Positions 16,754 to 26,092 of a stretch of 64,000 nucleotides of DNA are shown here, in pieces. Source of the stretch: Cupriavidus sp. BIS7 (lineage in GTDB: Bacteria; Pseudomonadota; Gammaproteobacteria; Burkholderiales; Burkholderiaceae). A program made the position numbers and the translations under genes. Under the pieces are notes generated by a model. It ran no database searches and had not been told where the DNA came from. It was given only the letters and a program-made list of their open reading frames with translations. Position 1 is the stretch's first letter. Each line of letters opens with the position of its first letter. The stretch covers positions 60,344-124,343 of the forward strand of contig NZ_ALOU01000038.1 of assembly GCF_000292345.1 (NCBI RefSeq). The letters run 5' to 3'.

Positions 16754-18022
16754 TCAGCCTGCGACGCGGTTGCCCGCGAGGCTGGCCTGCTTTTCGGGGG
16801 TGGCGGCGGGCGTGGCTGCCTTGGGAGCGGCATCGCCTGCGCCGGTTTGTGCGCCGCCGCCTTCCGGGAACTTGCCCGTGCGGGCGTTCGCGAAGTCGGA
16901 CGGCTGGATCACTTCACCGGTCTTGTTGCCCCAGCTATTGCGCGTGTACGTCATGGCCGCAGCCAGGTCCGTATCGGAGAGCTGCTTCCACGACGGCATG
17001 CCGTTGCGGCCTTCCAGCAGCACGTGCATCTGGCCGGCCTTCGGGCCGTTGACGACCTTCGAGCCGTCCAGCGCCGGGAACGGACCGCCGCCCTTGCCGG
17101 TCGGCTGGTGGCAGACCGCGCAGTTGGACGTGTAGACCTTCTCGCCGCGCGCCTTGATTTCGTCGAGCGTCCAGACCTTGTTGGGGTCGTCCGCGGCGGC
17201 GGCCAGCGCCTTCTTCTTTTCGTCCACCCACTTCGTGTAGTCGGCGTCGGACACCACGCGCACCACGATCGGCATGAACGCGTGTTCCTTGCCGCACAGT
17301 TCGGCGCACTGGCCGCGGTAGATGCCGGTCTTCTCGGCACGGAACCACGTGTCGCGCACGAAGCCCGGGATCGCGTCCTGCTTGACGCCGAACGCCGGGA
17401 TCATCCAGGCGTGGATCACGTCATTGGCAGTGGTGACGATGCGGATCTTCTTGTTGACGGGCACCACCAGCTCGTTGTCCACCTCCATCAGGTAGGTGTT
17501 CGACTTTTCCTGCTGGTTGTTGATCTGCTCGCGCGGCGTGGTCAGCGTGGACACGAACGAGATGCCCTCGCCCTGGCCCTTGAGGTAGTCGTAACCCCAC
17601 TTCCACTGGTAGCCGGTGGCCTTGATCGTGATGTCGGAGTTCGTGGTGTCCTTCATCGCCACCACCGTCTTGGTGGCCGGCAGCGCCATGGCGATCACGA
17701 TCAGGAACGGCACGATCGTCCAGACCACTTCCACTGTGATGCTCTCGTGGAACGAGGCTGCCTTCGCACCCTTGCTCTTCCGGTGCTTGAAGATGGAATA
17801 GAACATCACGCCGAACACGGCGACAAAGATCACCGTGCAGATGATCAGCATCATCCAGTTCAGCCAGTGAATCTGTTCGGCGATTTTTGTAACGGGTTCG
17901 GCCAGGTTGAGCTGTCGGACGGCGGGGCCGCCTGGCATGTCACTGACCGCGGAGGCCGCCTGGCTGACAAGCAGGGACGCGCCTGCCAGACATGCTGCGG
18001 ATGCCTTCTTCCACATTTTCAT
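16754..18022 (-). CDS. ctaC: Cytochrome c oxidase subunit II with fused cytochrome c domain
   Basis: This 422-aa subunit has a signal peptide ending near ASA (residue 24), two membrane helices, a CuA domain (GQCAELCGKEHAFMP near residue 237) and a C-terminal c-type cytochrome with CAVCH near residue 299. The fused cytochrome c makes it caa3-like, so it can accept electrons directly via its own heme. The tail past residue 390 is Ala/Pro/Gly-rich. It is the first structural gene of the oxidase operon. Confidence 0.96.
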   Translation of the reverse strand: MKMWKKASAACLAGASLLVSQAASAVSDMPGGPAVRQLNLAEPVTKIAEQIHWLNWMMLIICTVIFVAVFGVMFYSIFKHRKSKGAKAASFHESITVEVVWTIVPFLIVIAMALPATKTVVAMKDTTNSDITIKATGYQWKWGYDYLKGQGEGISFVSTLTTPREQINNQQEKSNTYLMEVDNELVVPVNKKIRIVTTANDVIHAWMIPAFGVKQDAIPGFVRDTWFRAEKTGIYRGQCAELCGKEHAFMPIVVRVVSDADYTKWVDEKKKALAAAADDPNKVWTLDEIKARGEKVYTSNCAVCHQPTGKGGGPFPALDGSKVVNGPKAGQMHVLLEGRNGMPSWKQLSDTDLAAAMTYTRNSWGNKTGEVIQPSDFANARTGKFPEGGGAQTGAGDAAPKAATPAATPEKQASLAGNRVAG

Positions 18023-18083
18023 TGTTTATCTACCCAATTTACAGATTCAAATCTGTCCCCGCCCTGCCCTGCGCCATGTCCGT

Positions 18084-18599
18084 TCAGACACGTTGCAGGG
18101 CCGCTGCGAGTTCCTGCGCGAACTTGCGCCGCCGGTACGGGACCAGATACGACCCGACCTGCACGGTGCGCTTGTCCGACCGCAAGACCACCAGCGCCCG
18201 GAACGATTCACCCAGTTCAACCCGCACCCAGCGCGGGTTGAATACTTCCCGCGTGATCCGGCTGGCGCTGGCTGTCTCCACGACCAGCATGCCGTCGGTC
18301 AAACTCACGCGTTCATAATCCGCCGCATGGCGCGCATGCACCAGCAGGGCAATCCCCAGCCCGAGCAATTCCAGGCCGGCAAACGGCAACACAAGCCAGG
18401 CCCCCTGCCACGCGACAAGAAACCCCGCGATAGCAGTCGAGAAACATACGATGGAGAAGTAGAACCAGCCGACCTGGCGTGGAGAGAGCGAGCAATTCCG
18501 CTTCATCAGCCAGTCGTAGTTCGGCATGGGGGCGCGTCCGTCGGGATTTCCGCCGGAGTCACCAACTGCCGTCTGGAACGCGATACCCAAGTCTTGCAT
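18084..18599 (-). CDS. DUF2244 domain-containing membrane protein
   Basis: This protein of about 171 aa has two adjacent membrane helices (WFYFSIVCFSTAIAGFLVAW and the following hydrophobic stretch) and a C-terminal cytoplasmic domain with FNPRWVRVELGE and VGSYLVPYRRRKFAQELAAA, the DUF2244 pattern. The family is common just upstream of cytochrome oxidase genes in beta- and alphaproteobacteria, but its role is unknown. Two starts are possible, 18599 and 18527; the former has GGAG nine bases upstream. It lies about 60 bp before ctaC on the same strand. Confidence 0.78.
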   Translation of the reverse strand: MQDLGIAFQTAVGDSGGNPDGRAPMPNYDWLMKRNCSLSPRQVGWFYFSIVCFSTAIAGFLVAWQGAWLVLPFAGLELLGLGIALLVHARHAADYERVSLTDGMLVVETASASRITREVFNPRWVRVELGESFRALVVLRSDKRTVQVGSYLVPYRRRKFAQELAAALQRV

Positions 18600-18714
18600 C
18601 GCCAACCACTCCGCATCGGATGCACACCCGGGACGAATTGCGCCGAAGGGTTGCACGTGCGAAGTGCATGCCTGAGGCGTCTTGTGCCAGGGGACCACTG
18701 CGACAAACTGGCGC

Positions 18715-18743
18715 ATTATATGGCGCTTCGCATACCTGAACAA
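18715..18743 (-). promoter_or_regulatory. Sigma-70 type promoter ahead of the oxidase cluster
   Basis: On the minus strand TTGTTC and a perfect TATAAT are separated by 17 bp. It lies about 115 bp before the DUF2244 gene and could drive it together with ctaCD. No repressor site was recognised. Confidence 0.6.
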
Positions 18744-18861
18744 GGTAGGATTTGACCGAAGTGCTTGCCAGCTTCAAGTTTTTGTGCATTGTCCGTGCGA
18801 CCCCAATTGACAACACAATCGGCGCGCCGAAATTGTTGCGCAACCATGCCCGGCGCCGCAT

Positions 18862-19845
18862 TCAGGGGCGCGGTTTTGCGCGTCCGATGCTGTCGACCGG
18901 CACGACTGCGCGGCCCTGATCGTCGGTGGCCTGCCTGCCGCGCGGCGCAAGCTTCCATGCGTGGCCGTAGACAATTTCGAACGTCAATGGAATCACGCCG
19001 TCGGCGTTGCGCTGGCGATCGAGCGCGGCCAGCACGGCGCGGTGCCAGCGCCTGCCGCGCAGCCCCGCCGGCCCCGGCCTGCGCAGGCCGCCGAAGCTCT
19101 GCACTTCGCGCAGCAGCGTCTCGGCCGATTCGTAGGTGACGGTCAGCGTTTCCATGTCCATCACGGGCGTGGACCAGCCGCTGTGCACGAGCATGTCGCC
19201 AATGTCATGCATATCGACAAAGCGCAGCGTGTGCGCGTCGAGATCGACATCGGCAAACGCCGTGCGCAGTTCCTTTAGCGTGTCGGGACCAAACAGCGAG
19301 AACATCACGAGCCCCTCGTCGCTGGTCACGCGATGCCATTCGGGAAATACGCGATGCGGCTCCGGGTGCCAGTGCAACGCCAGGTTCGACCACAGCAGAT
19401 CGAAGCTGGCGGCGCCGAACGGCAATGTGGCAAGATCGCCCTGCACCAGGTCGAACATCGGCCGCTTGCCAAGCAGGCGCCCGATCCATCCGGGCCGCCG
19501 CTGCGGATCGCGCTGGCCGGCCTGTTGCAGCATCGCGCCGGATATGTCGAGACCGGCGATCTGGGCGTCGGGAAAGCGTGCGCGCAATCCCGCCAGGCCC
19601 TGCCCGTGGCCGCAGCCGATATCGAGCGCGCGGCGCGGCGTCAGCTTGATCACCTCCATCCGTTCCTGCATGCGCTGCCCGATCTCGCCCAGCAGGAAAT
19701 CAAGCTGGCCGAACCGGGCGCTACGGCGGTCAAAGGCAAGCCGGGTCAGCCGCGCGGGCGGCAACCAGGCATCTGGGGAATCGGTGACATGCAGGGACAC
19801 GGACAGAAGGGGCGGAATCAGTGGGATCGGCAGGCGGTGCGGCAT
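18862..19845 (-). CDS. BioC-like SAM-dependent methyltransferase
   Basis: This 327-aa class I methyltransferase has motif I LDIGCGHGQGLAGL (SAM binding), FDLLWSNLALHWH (motif IV region, the BioC-typical SNxALxW) and FSLFGPDTLKELR, all typical of malonyl-ACP O-methyltransferase BioC and its paralogues. BioC methylates malonyl-ACP to start biotin synthesis; without other bio genes here the assignment is tentative. The ATG at 19845 is chosen; the frame stays open far upstream and overlaps the divergent comF gene. Confidence 0.72.
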   Translation of the reverse strand: MPHRLPIPLIPPLLSVSLHVTDSPDAWLPPARLTRLAFDRRSARFGQLDFLLGEIGQRMQERMEVIKLTPRRALDIGCGHGQGLAGLRARFPDAQIAGLDISGAMLQQAGQRDPQRRPGWIGRLLGKRPMFDLVQGDLATLPFGAASFDLLWSNLALHWHPEPHRVFPEWHRVTSDEGLVMFSLFGPDTLKELRTAFADVDLDAHTLRFVDMHDIGDMLVHSGWSTPVMDMETLTVTYESAETLLREVQSFGGLRRPGPAGLRGRRWHRAVLAALDRQRNADGVIPLTFEIVYGHAWKLAPRGRQATDDQGRAVVPVDSIGRAKPRP

Positions 19846-20685
19846 TGTGTCGCACCCCCGGGGCAGCCGGCCGCGAGCGGCGGGCCAACAGAAACAACAG
19901 GAAGCGAAGTATACGCGCCTGCCCGGCCGCTCGCCGGGCGTGCCCTCGGGGCCGCCCGCGGGGTAGCCCACGGGGTTGCCCATCTATGGTCCGCGCTGCT
20001 GCCGTCGGCGTGCCTGATCTGCGCGAAGGTCCAGCGCGATGTGGTCTGCGCGGGCTGCACCCGGTCACTGCTGCAAACCGTGCCGCGCTGCCCGCGCTGT
20101 GCCATGCCTGGCACATTGCCGGGGCAATGTGACGCCTGTGTCTGTGATAACCCCGGCGATAGCCCCGGCGACCGCCCCGGCAATGCCCCCATCGACGCCA
20201 CCCTGACACTCGGAGACTACGTCGAGCCGTTCGACAGGCTGGTACTGCAGCTCAAGTTCGGCGGGCGGCTGCCCGCGGCGGGCTGGATCGCCGCGCAGTT
20301 GGCGGCGCGGATGCAATCGTCCGGCTGCAGGCCGGACCTGCTGGTGCCGGTTCCGCTGGCGCCGGCGCGGCTGACCGAGCGAGGCTTCAACCAGGCCTGG
20401 GAGATCGCCCGCCCGCTTGCGCGGCAGCTTGGCGTCGCGGCATCGCCCACGCTGCTGGCCCGGCAGCGCGATACGGTCAGCCAGCGCGCGCTCGATCTGC
20501 CCGCGCGGCAGGCAAACCTGCACGATGCATTCGTCGTGGCCGATCCGCACCGGCTCGACGGCCTGCATATCGGGCTGGTCGACGATGTCATGACCACCGG
20601 CGCCACGCTGCGCGAAGCGGCGCGCGTGCTGAAAGCGCATGGCGCCGCACGGGTCACCGCACTGCCGGCGCTGCGCACGCCGTGA
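19837..20685 (+). CDS. comF: ComF family phosphoribosyltransferase-like protein
   Basis: This protein of about 282 aa has the ComF layout: an N-terminal zinc-ribbon-like region with paired cysteines (CLICAK, CAGC, CPRCAMPG, CDAC) and a C-terminal phosphoribosyltransferase fold with the PRPP loop HIGLVDDVMTTGATL. The RERGFNQ-type signature reads TERGFNQAWEIARPLA. ComF proteins act in uptake of transforming DNA; comM is also present in this window. The start is uncertain: GTG at 19837 or ATG at 19789, both inside the divergent methyltransferase region. Homology clearly begins by about 19970. Confidence 0.8.
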   Translation: MRHCVAPPGQPAASGGPTETTGSEVYAPARPLAGRALGAARGVAHGVAHLWSALLPSACLICAKVQRDVVCAGCTRSLLQTVPRCPRCAMPGTLPGQCDACVCDNPGDSPGDRPGNAPIDATLTLGDYVEPFDRLVLQLKFGGRLPAAGWIAAQLAARMQSSGCRPDLLVPVPLAPARLTERGFNQAWEIARPLARQLGVAASPTLLARQRDTVSQRALDLPARQANLHDAFVVADPHRLDGLHIGLVDDVMTTGATLREAARVLKAHGAARVTALPALRTP

Positions 20686-20737
20686 CACTGGCGGCCGTAA
20701 GCGGTAAGCTGCGCTCCGGTTTTTGCATATCCCGCCC

Positions 20738-21208
20738 ATGTTCAACGTCGTCCTTGTCGAACCCGAAATCCCGCCGAATACAGGCAATGTGATTCGCCTG
20801 TGTGCCAACACGGGCGCACAGCTTCACCTGGTCAAACCACTGGGATTTCCGCTGGAGGATGCCCGCATGCGGCGCGCGGGGCTCGATTATCACGAGTACG
20901 CGACGATGCGCGTGCATGAAAGCTGGGACGCATTGATGACCGCCGAACAGCCAGACCCGACGCGCATGTTCGCGCTGACCACGCACGGCTCCACGCCGTT
21001 TGGCCAGGTCAGCTTTGCTCCGGGCGACTGGTTCGTGTTCGGCTCGGAAACGCGCGGCCTTGCCCCGGAACGCCGCGAGTGGTTCCCGCCCGCGCAGCGC
21101 ATCCGCCTGCCGATGCGCCCCAACAACCGCAGCCTGAACCTGTCGAACACGGTGGCTGTGGTCGTGTTCGAGGCGTGGCGCCAGAACGGATTTGCGGGCG
21201 GCGCCTGA
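20738..21208 (+). CDS. trmL: tRNA (cytidine(34)-2'-O)-methyltransferase TrmL
   Basis: This 156-aa SPOUT-class enzyme 2'-O-methylates the wobble base of tRNA-Leu isoacceptors. The start MFNVVLVEPEIPPNTGNVIR, the knot residues VFGSETRGL and the C-terminal RSLNLSNTVAVVVFEAWRQ match E. coli TrmL in sequence and length. It follows comF by about 50 bp on the same strand. Confidence 0.93.
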   Translation: MFNVVLVEPEIPPNTGNVIRLCANTGAQLHLVKPLGFPLEDARMRRAGLDYHEYATMRVHESWDALMTAEQPDPTRMFALTTHGSTPFGQVSFAPGDWFVFGSETRGLAPERREWFPPAQRIRLPMRPNNRSLNLSNTVAVVVFEAWRQNGFAGGA

Positions 21209-21217
21209 TTCAGCCCG

Positions 21218-22201
21218 CTAGCCTTCCGGCTGCACGCCGGCTGCGCGGATCACCTTGTCCCAGCGCACCTTCTCGCTGGCCATGGTCTCTCGCAGCGAAG
21301 CCGGCGCAGTACCTGCAGGCACGAAATACTGCGCGCGCATCTTTTCACGGACGTCGTCGCTGCCGATGATCCGCACCAGTTCGCGGTAGAGCCGGTCGAT
21401 GATCGGCGCCGGCGTCCCGGCCGGGGCCAGGATCGCCTGCCATGAGATCGCCTCGAAGCCCGGGTAGCCCGATTCGGCCACGGTCGGAATCGACGGCAGC
21501 AGCGAAGTCCGGCCCGTGCTGGTCACGGCCAGGATGCGCAGCTTGCCGGCGTTGACCATCGGCATGGCAATCGCCGGCACCATGAATCCGGCCTGCACCT
21601 GGCCGCCCACCATCGCCGTGGTGATCTGCGGAAAGCCCGGATACGGCACGTGCTGCAGATCGATGCCCGCCATCGCCTTCAACTGCTCCATCGCCAGATG
21701 CGCGGCACTGCCGTTGCCGACCGAGCCATAGTTCAGCGCGCCCGGCTTTGACTTGGCCAACGCAACGAACTCGCGCAGCGTGTGCACGGGCAGCCGCGCG
21801 TCCACCACCAGCACGTTCGGTGAAGTGGCCACCAGCGTGACGGGCGCAAGCTGCTTCACGGGGTCATAGCTCAGATGGCGATACAGCGACGGCGCCGTGA
21901 CGAGCGGGCCGTTGATCGTGAACAGCAGCGTATAGCCATCCGGCGCGGCCTTGGCGACCGCACCGGTGCCGATATTGCCGCCCGCACCGGGGCGATTTTC
22001 GACAACCACCGGCTGGCCCAGCACCGTGGCGAGCTTCTCAGTGACGATGCGTGCGATCAGGTCCGGCGAGGAGCCGGGCGGGAACGGCACAATCATGCGG
22101 ATCGGCCTGGCGGGCCAGGTGTCGGCGCGGGTGACAGCGGGCCAGGTGGCGGCTGCGCCTGAGGCAATGAGGGCGCGGATGACTTGGCGGCGAGTGGTCA
22201 T
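21218..22201 (-). CDS. Bug-family tripartite tricarboxylate transporter substrate-binding protein
   Basis: This 327-aa periplasmic receptor of the Bug (TctC-like) family is greatly expanded in Bordetella and Cupriavidus. The N-terminus is Tat-like (TTRRQVIRALIASGAAATW), followed by WPARPIRMIVPFPPGSSPD and the family motif VVENRPGAGGNIG. Ligands are usually organic acids, but the specific substrate cannot be read from sequence. No TctA/TctB membrane genes are adjacent, so this is an orphan receptor. The ATG at 22201 begins the signal sequence. Confidence 0.88.
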   Translation of the reverse strand: MTTRRQVIRALIASGAAATWPAVTRADTWPARPIRMIVPFPPGSSPDLIARIVTEKLATVLGQPVVVENRPGAGGNIGTGAVAKAAPDGYTLLFTINGPLVTAPSLYRHLSYDPVKQLAPVTLVATSPNVLVVDARLPVHTLREFVALAKSKPGALNYGSVGNGSAAHLAMEQLKAMAGIDLQHVPYPGFPQITTAMVGGQVQAGFMVPAIAMPMVNAGKLRILAVTSTGRTSLLPSIPTVAESGYPGFEAISWQAILAPAGTPAPIIDRLYRELVRIIGSDDVREKMRAQYFVPAGTAPASLRETMASEKVRWDKVIRAAGVQPEG

Positions 22202-22225
22202 GAAGTGGTTGGCATTGGATGCGCT

Positions 22226-22342
22226 GGCCCTCTTCCCCAGCCCCTCCTGCAAGCGGGAGAGGGGAGCGAACCCGAGGCGTTTTATATGTCGTCGGTGTTC
22301 TCCCCTCTCCCGCGCGCGGGAGAGGGGTCGGGGGAGAGGGCC
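22226..22342. repeat. GC-rich paired palindromic intergenic repeat, copy 1
   Basis: Two palindromic units built on CCCCTCTCCC/GGGAGAGGGG flank a spacer of about 50 bp that includes TCGTCGGTGTTCT. The whole begins GGCCCTC and ends GAGGGCC. Nearly the same arrangement occurs at 47208-47325 and begins again at the right edge. It lies between the Bug receptor gene and gpsA and could act as a transcript-end structure. Confidence 0.8.
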
Positions 22343-22363
22343 AGCGGTTGGCGTGCGATAGCG

Positions 22364-23392
22364 TTACTCGTCCCGCGCATCGCGTTGAAGCAACTGCGCG
22401 ACCGCATCGGCAACCGGCAAACCCTCGAACAGCACGGCACACACGGCTCGCGTGATCGGCATTTCCACGCCGACACGCGCCGCCAGCGCGGCCACGGCCT
22501 GCGCGCAGCGCACGCCTTCGGCCACGTGGCCGAGGTCGGCCAGGATCTGGTCGAGTGTCTTGCCACCGGCCAGTTGCTGCCCAACCTTGCGATTGCGCGA
22601 CAGGTCTCCGGTTGCCGTGAGAATCAGGTCGCCCATGCCGGCCAGGCCCATGAAGGTTTCCATGCGGCCGCCGAGCGCAAGGCCCAGCCGCGTCATTTCG
22701 GCCAGACCGCGCGTGATCAGCGCCGCGCGCGCGTTAAGGCCGAGCCCGAGCGCGTCACTGGCCCCGGTGGCGATCGCCAGTACATTCTTCACCGCGCCGC
22801 CGACTTCGACGCCGATCAGGTCATCGCTGCCATAAATGCGCATCGCGTGGTGGTGAAACGCGGCCTGTGCGCGATCGATCAGTACATGCGCGGTACCGGC
22901 CACCGTCAGCGCGCACGGCATACCCTGCGCCACTTCCTTCGCAAAGCTCGGGCCCGTCAGCACGCCGTACTCGATCTCGCCTGGCGCCACGCCAAGCGCG
23001 TCCAGTTCTTCGCGCACCATCTGGTGTGGCATCGCATGCGTCTGGGCCTCGAAGCCCTTGCAGAGCCAGAGCATCGCCAGCGGCCCCTTGCGGCGCTGGG
23101 CCAGCCGGCGCGCCATCTCGCGCAGGCCCGATACGGGCGTGGCGATGACAATCAGCCCTTCCGGGTCCGACAGCGCGTGATCGACGGCCAGGTCGAAATC
23201 AGGCTCGCAGACGAGCTTCTGCGACAGGTTCACGCCAGGCAGATAGGTGGCGTTGATCCCCGTTGCAGCGATGGCGGCAAGCTGCGCCGGATCACGCCCC
23301 CAGAGCACCACATCGTGATTGGCGGCAGCGGTGGCTGCATGGCTCGCCAGCGCGGTACCCCATGCGCCGGCGCCGAGAATGGTCAGTTTCAT
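22364..23392 (-). CDS. gpsA: NAD(P)H-dependent glycerol-3-phosphate dehydrogenase
   Basis: This 342-aa cytosolic enzyme reduces dihydroxyacetone phosphate to glycerol 3-phosphate for phospholipid synthesis. The N-terminal dinucleotide motif [10 protein letters not shown], the [16 protein letters not shown] segment and the catalytic-lysine region [16 protein letters not shown] are all intact. It sits about 120 bp downstream of secB on the same strand, the usual secB-gpsA neighbourhood in proteobacteria. Confidence 0.95.
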   Translation of the reverse strand: MKLTILGAGAWGTALASHAATAAANHDVVLWGRDPAQLAAIAATGINATYLPGVNLSQKLVCEPDFDLAVDHALSDPEGLIVIATPVSGLREMARRLAQRRKGPLAMLWLCKGFEAQTHAMPHQMVREELDALGVAPGEIEYGVLTGPSFAKEVAQGMPCALTVAGTAHVLIDRAQAAFHHHAMRIYGSDDLIGVEVGGAVKNVLAIATGASDALGLGLNARAALITRGLAEMTRLGLALGGRMETFMGLAGMGDLILTATGDLSRNRKVGQQLAGGKTLDQILADLGHVAEGVRCAQAVAALAARVGVEMPITRAVCAVLFEGLPVADAVAQLLQRDARDE

Positions 23393-23465
23393 GGCAGGCC
23401 TGTGAAGTCAGCGAAAAGCGCTGTCGTCGAGACAGTATGAACTTTGGCGCCCTGCAGAAACACCA

Positions 23466-23485
23466 AACGGGGCCGAAGCCCCGTT
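23466..23485 (-). terminator. Terminator-like hairpin after secB
   Basis: AACGGGGC and GCCCCGTT pair perfectly around the loop CGAA. It sits between secB and gpsA; the tail is only moderately T-rich on the minus strand, so partial termination is likely. Confidence 0.55.
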
Positions 23486-23511
23486 CTGGTGATCCGACAG
23501 GCAGTTGCCGA

Positions 23512-24030
23512 TCAGTGGCGGGCCTGGCTGCCGTCAGGCATCACGATGCCCGACTCGCCGCCCTGGCCTTGCGCTTCTTCCATCGCGGCCTGCATGCGTT
23601 GCTCGTACAGCGCCTGGAAGTTGATTTCCGACAGGTGGATTGCCTGGAAGCCGGCACGCGTGATCACGTCGGCGATATTGCCGCGCAGGTACGGGTACAG
23701 GATGGTCGGGCAGGCGATGCCCAGCAGCGGGTCCAGCTGCTCCACCGGCACGTTGCGGATGTCGAAGATGCCGGCCTGGTGCGCTTCCACCAGGAAAGCC
23801 ACCTTGTCCTGCACCTTGGTCGTCACGGTGCCGGTAACGACCACTTCGAAGATGCCTTCCTGCAGTTGCGCCGCGCCCACGTTGACCTGGACTTCCACCG
23901 ACGGCGCTTCCGATTCGAGGAAGATCGCCGGCGAGTTCGGCTGCTCCAGCGACATGTCCTTCAGGTACACGCGCTGAATGTTGAAGAAGGGCTGGTCTTC
24001 CTGCTGGGTGGCTTGTTGCTGGTCGCTCAT
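23512..24030 (-). CDS. secB: Protein-export chaperone SecB
   Basis: This 172-aa chaperone keeps preproteins unfolded and hands them to SecA. The conserved [13 protein letters not shown], the acidic SecA-binding [12 protein letters not shown] region and the [15 protein letters not shown] motif are present. The C-terminal tail after residue 145 is longer than in E. coli and Gln/Gly-rich. It is the middle of a grxC-secB-gpsA run in one direction. Confidence 0.95.
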   Translation of the reverse strand: MSDQQQATQQEDQPFFNIQRVYLKDMSLEQPNSPAIFLESEAPSVEVQVNVGAAQLQEGIFEVVVTGTVTTKVQDKVAFLVEAHQAGIFDIRNVPVEQLDPLLGIACPTILYPYLRGNIADVITRAGFQAIHLSEINFQALYEQRMQAAMEEAQGQGGESGIVMPDGSQARH

Positions 24031-24201
24031 GAAAGGCTTCCGGATTGTTCGGTTTGGGCGCGGTGCGCCATGCGACAGCCAGCGGTGTAGCTCACCCGGC
24101 TGCCGGTTGGAAAGCGCATATGGTACATGACGCGGGTAGCGATTTCACCCGGAGCCAATGCAATGGGGTCAGACTTTGATCTCGTCCGCCGGAGGCCGGG
24201 T

Positions 24202-24459
24202 TCAGGCCGCCAGCAGCGGCGCCAGCCCGCCCTGGCGGTCCAGCGCGGAGAGGTCGTCGAATCCGCCGACATGCGTCTCGTCGATGTAGATCTGCGGCAC
24301 GGTGCGGCGGCCGGTGCGCGTCATCATCTCTTCGCGCCTGCCGGGTTCGCGGTCGATCAGGATCTTCTCGATCGAATCTACGCCACGCTGCTTGAGCAGC
24401 CGTTCAGCCATCTGGCAGTAGGGACACACCACCGTGCTGTACATGACGACGCGGGCCAT
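24202..24459 (-). CDS. grxC: Glutaredoxin 3
   Basis: This 85-aa glutaredoxin has the redox-active CPYC at residues 12-15, the cis-proline TVPQIYID and the GGFDDLSALD glutathione-site motif. It reduces disulfides and glutathionylated proteins with glutathione. The ATG at 24459 matches the family start. It lies between a rhodanese gene upstream and secB downstream on the same strand. Confidence 0.93.
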   Translation of the reverse strand: MARVVMYSTVVCPYCQMAERLLKQRGVDSIEKILIDREPGRREEMMTRTGRRTVPQIYIDETHVGGFDDLSALDRQGGLAPLLAA

Positions 24460-24574
24460 GCGGGATCTCCTTGACTTCAAAACAACGGCGCGGACCGCCC
24501 GGGGGCGATTCCGCGCCGCGACTGCATCGATATGGGCCGCCAGCAAAACGATTCTGGCCGCTCCGTTTGGGGCT

Positions 24575-24988
24575 TTACTTGATGACCGGAAGACCGGCCT
24601 GCTGCCAGGCAGCCATGCCGCCCTCCAGCGCGTAGACCTCACTGTACCCGGCTTCCTTCAACGCTGCTTGAGCCTTGCCCGAGCGCTGGCCGTTCTGGCA
24701 TATCACAATGATCGGGACCGATTTATCCTTTGCAAGACCGCCCGCGCGTGTGCCCAGGTCATCAAGTGGCGCGCTCTTCGCTTGCGGCAGGTGGCCCTTG
24801 GCAAATTCGGCGGCGTCGCGGATATCTACCACCACGGCATTGCGCTTGTTGATCAGCTGCGTGGCGGCTACCGCGTTGACGCGCTTGCCGCCCGTACCGC
24901 TCTTGATCGTCGGCCAGGCCAGCAGGCCACCGGAGACCACGGCAATGGCGATCAGGGCCAGGTTGTTGTAATCGGTGAAGAAATTCAC
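24575..24988 (-). CDS. Membrane-anchored rhodanese-like protein
   Basis: This 137-aa protein has an N-terminal membrane helix ([16 protein letters not shown]) and a single rhodanese domain. The active-site loop [10 protein letters not shown] contains the catalytic Cys that would carry persulfide sulfur. The start is GTG at 24988. It precedes grxC and secB, a usual neighbourhood for the YibN-like rhodanese of proteobacteria, whose role is not well defined. Confidence 0.88.
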   Translation of the reverse strand: MNFFTDYNNLALIAIAVVSGGLLAWPTIKSGTGGKRVNAVAATQLINKRNAVVVDIRDAAEFAKGHLPQAKSAPLDDLGTRAGGLAKDKSVPIIVICQNGQRSGKAQAALKEAGYSEVYALEGGMAAWQQAGLPVIK

Positions 24989-25140
24989 GTTGGCATTCCG
25001 TTGGGTTGGGTCGGCGGCATTATAAAATACGCGGTTTCGCGCCCGCGCCGATATTTGTTTCGGCGCCGCCTGCCACCCCGGCAACCCCGGCCGTGTGGCG
25101 GCCAACGCGCAGCGCAGGTCATTTACTCCCTGGAAGCAGC

Positions 25141-25887
25141 ATGTACAAGCTCGTTCTCATCCGCCACGGCGAATCCACGTGGAACCTCGAAAACCGCTTC
25201 ACCGGCTGGGTCGACGTCGACCTGACCGAAACTGGCGCGGCCCAGGCCAAACAGGCCGGCCAGTTGCTCAAGGAAGCCGGTTTCGCCTTTGATGTGGCCT
25301 ACACGTCCGTGCTCAAGCGCGCCATCCGCACGCTCTGGCACGTGCAGGACGAAATGGACCAGATGTGGATTCCGGTGCGCAATGAATGGCGCCTGAACGA
25401 ACGTCACTATGGCGCGCTGGCCGGCCTGAACAAGGCGGAAACGGCCAAGAAGTACGGCGACGAGCAGGTGCTGGTGTGGCGCCGCAGCTACGACACCCCG
25501 CCGCCCGCGCTGGAGCCGACCGACGAGCGCGCCTCGTTCAACGACCCGCGCTACGCAAATGTGCCGCGCAAGGACATTCCGCTGACCGAGTGCCTGAAGG
25601 ATACGGTGGCCCGCGTGCTGCCGCTATGGAACGAATCGATTGCTCCTGACATCAAATCCGGCAAGCGTGTGGTGATCGCCGCCCATGGCAACAGCATCCG
25701 CGCGCTCGTGAAGTACCTGGATCAGATCTCGGATGACGACATCGTCGGCCTCAACATTCCCAACGGCACCCCGCTCGTGTACGAGCTGGACGCCGACCTG
25801 CGCCCGCTGCGCCACTACTACCTGGGCGACCAGGAAGCCATCGCCGCATCGCTGGCCGCCGTGGCCAGCCAGGGCAAGGCCCGCTGA
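25141..25887 (+). CDS. gpmA: 2,3-bisphosphoglycerate-dependent phosphoglycerate mutase
   Basis: This 248-aa glycolytic enzyme interconverts 3- and 2-phosphoglycerate. The phosphohistidine motif [12 protein letters not shown] at residues 4-15, the [17 protein letters not shown] loop and [17 protein letters not shown] with the second catalytic His are intact. The gene is divergent from the rhodanese-grxC-secB group. Confidence 0.96.
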   Translation: MYKLVLIRHGESTWNLENRFTGWVDVDLTETGAAQAKQAGQLLKEAGFAFDVAYTSVLKRAIRTLWHVQDEMDQMWIPVRNEWRLNERHYGALAGLNKAETAKKYGDEQVLVWRRSYDTPPPALEPTDERASFNDPRYANVPRKDIPLTECLKDTVARVLPLWNESIAPDIKSGKRVVIAAHGNSIRALVKYLDQISDDDIVGLNIPNGTPLVYELDADLRPLRHYYLGDQEAIAASLAAVASQGKAR

Positions 25888-26092
25888 CAGCCGGTGCGCG
25901 AGCGCGCCGGCCCGGGCCGCATCCGGGTAGGCGCGCCCCCCCTTTTGTGTGGCCGCCCCCACCATGGAATGGCGGCCCTCAGGTCTTTTTCTCCGCACCC
26001 TCTTATACTGTCGGTCAAATCCGCCCCGGGTCGCCCCCTGTCCCGGCACGGACATGACCCTTGCATAATCCTCACACGTTCAGGCTGCCCTC

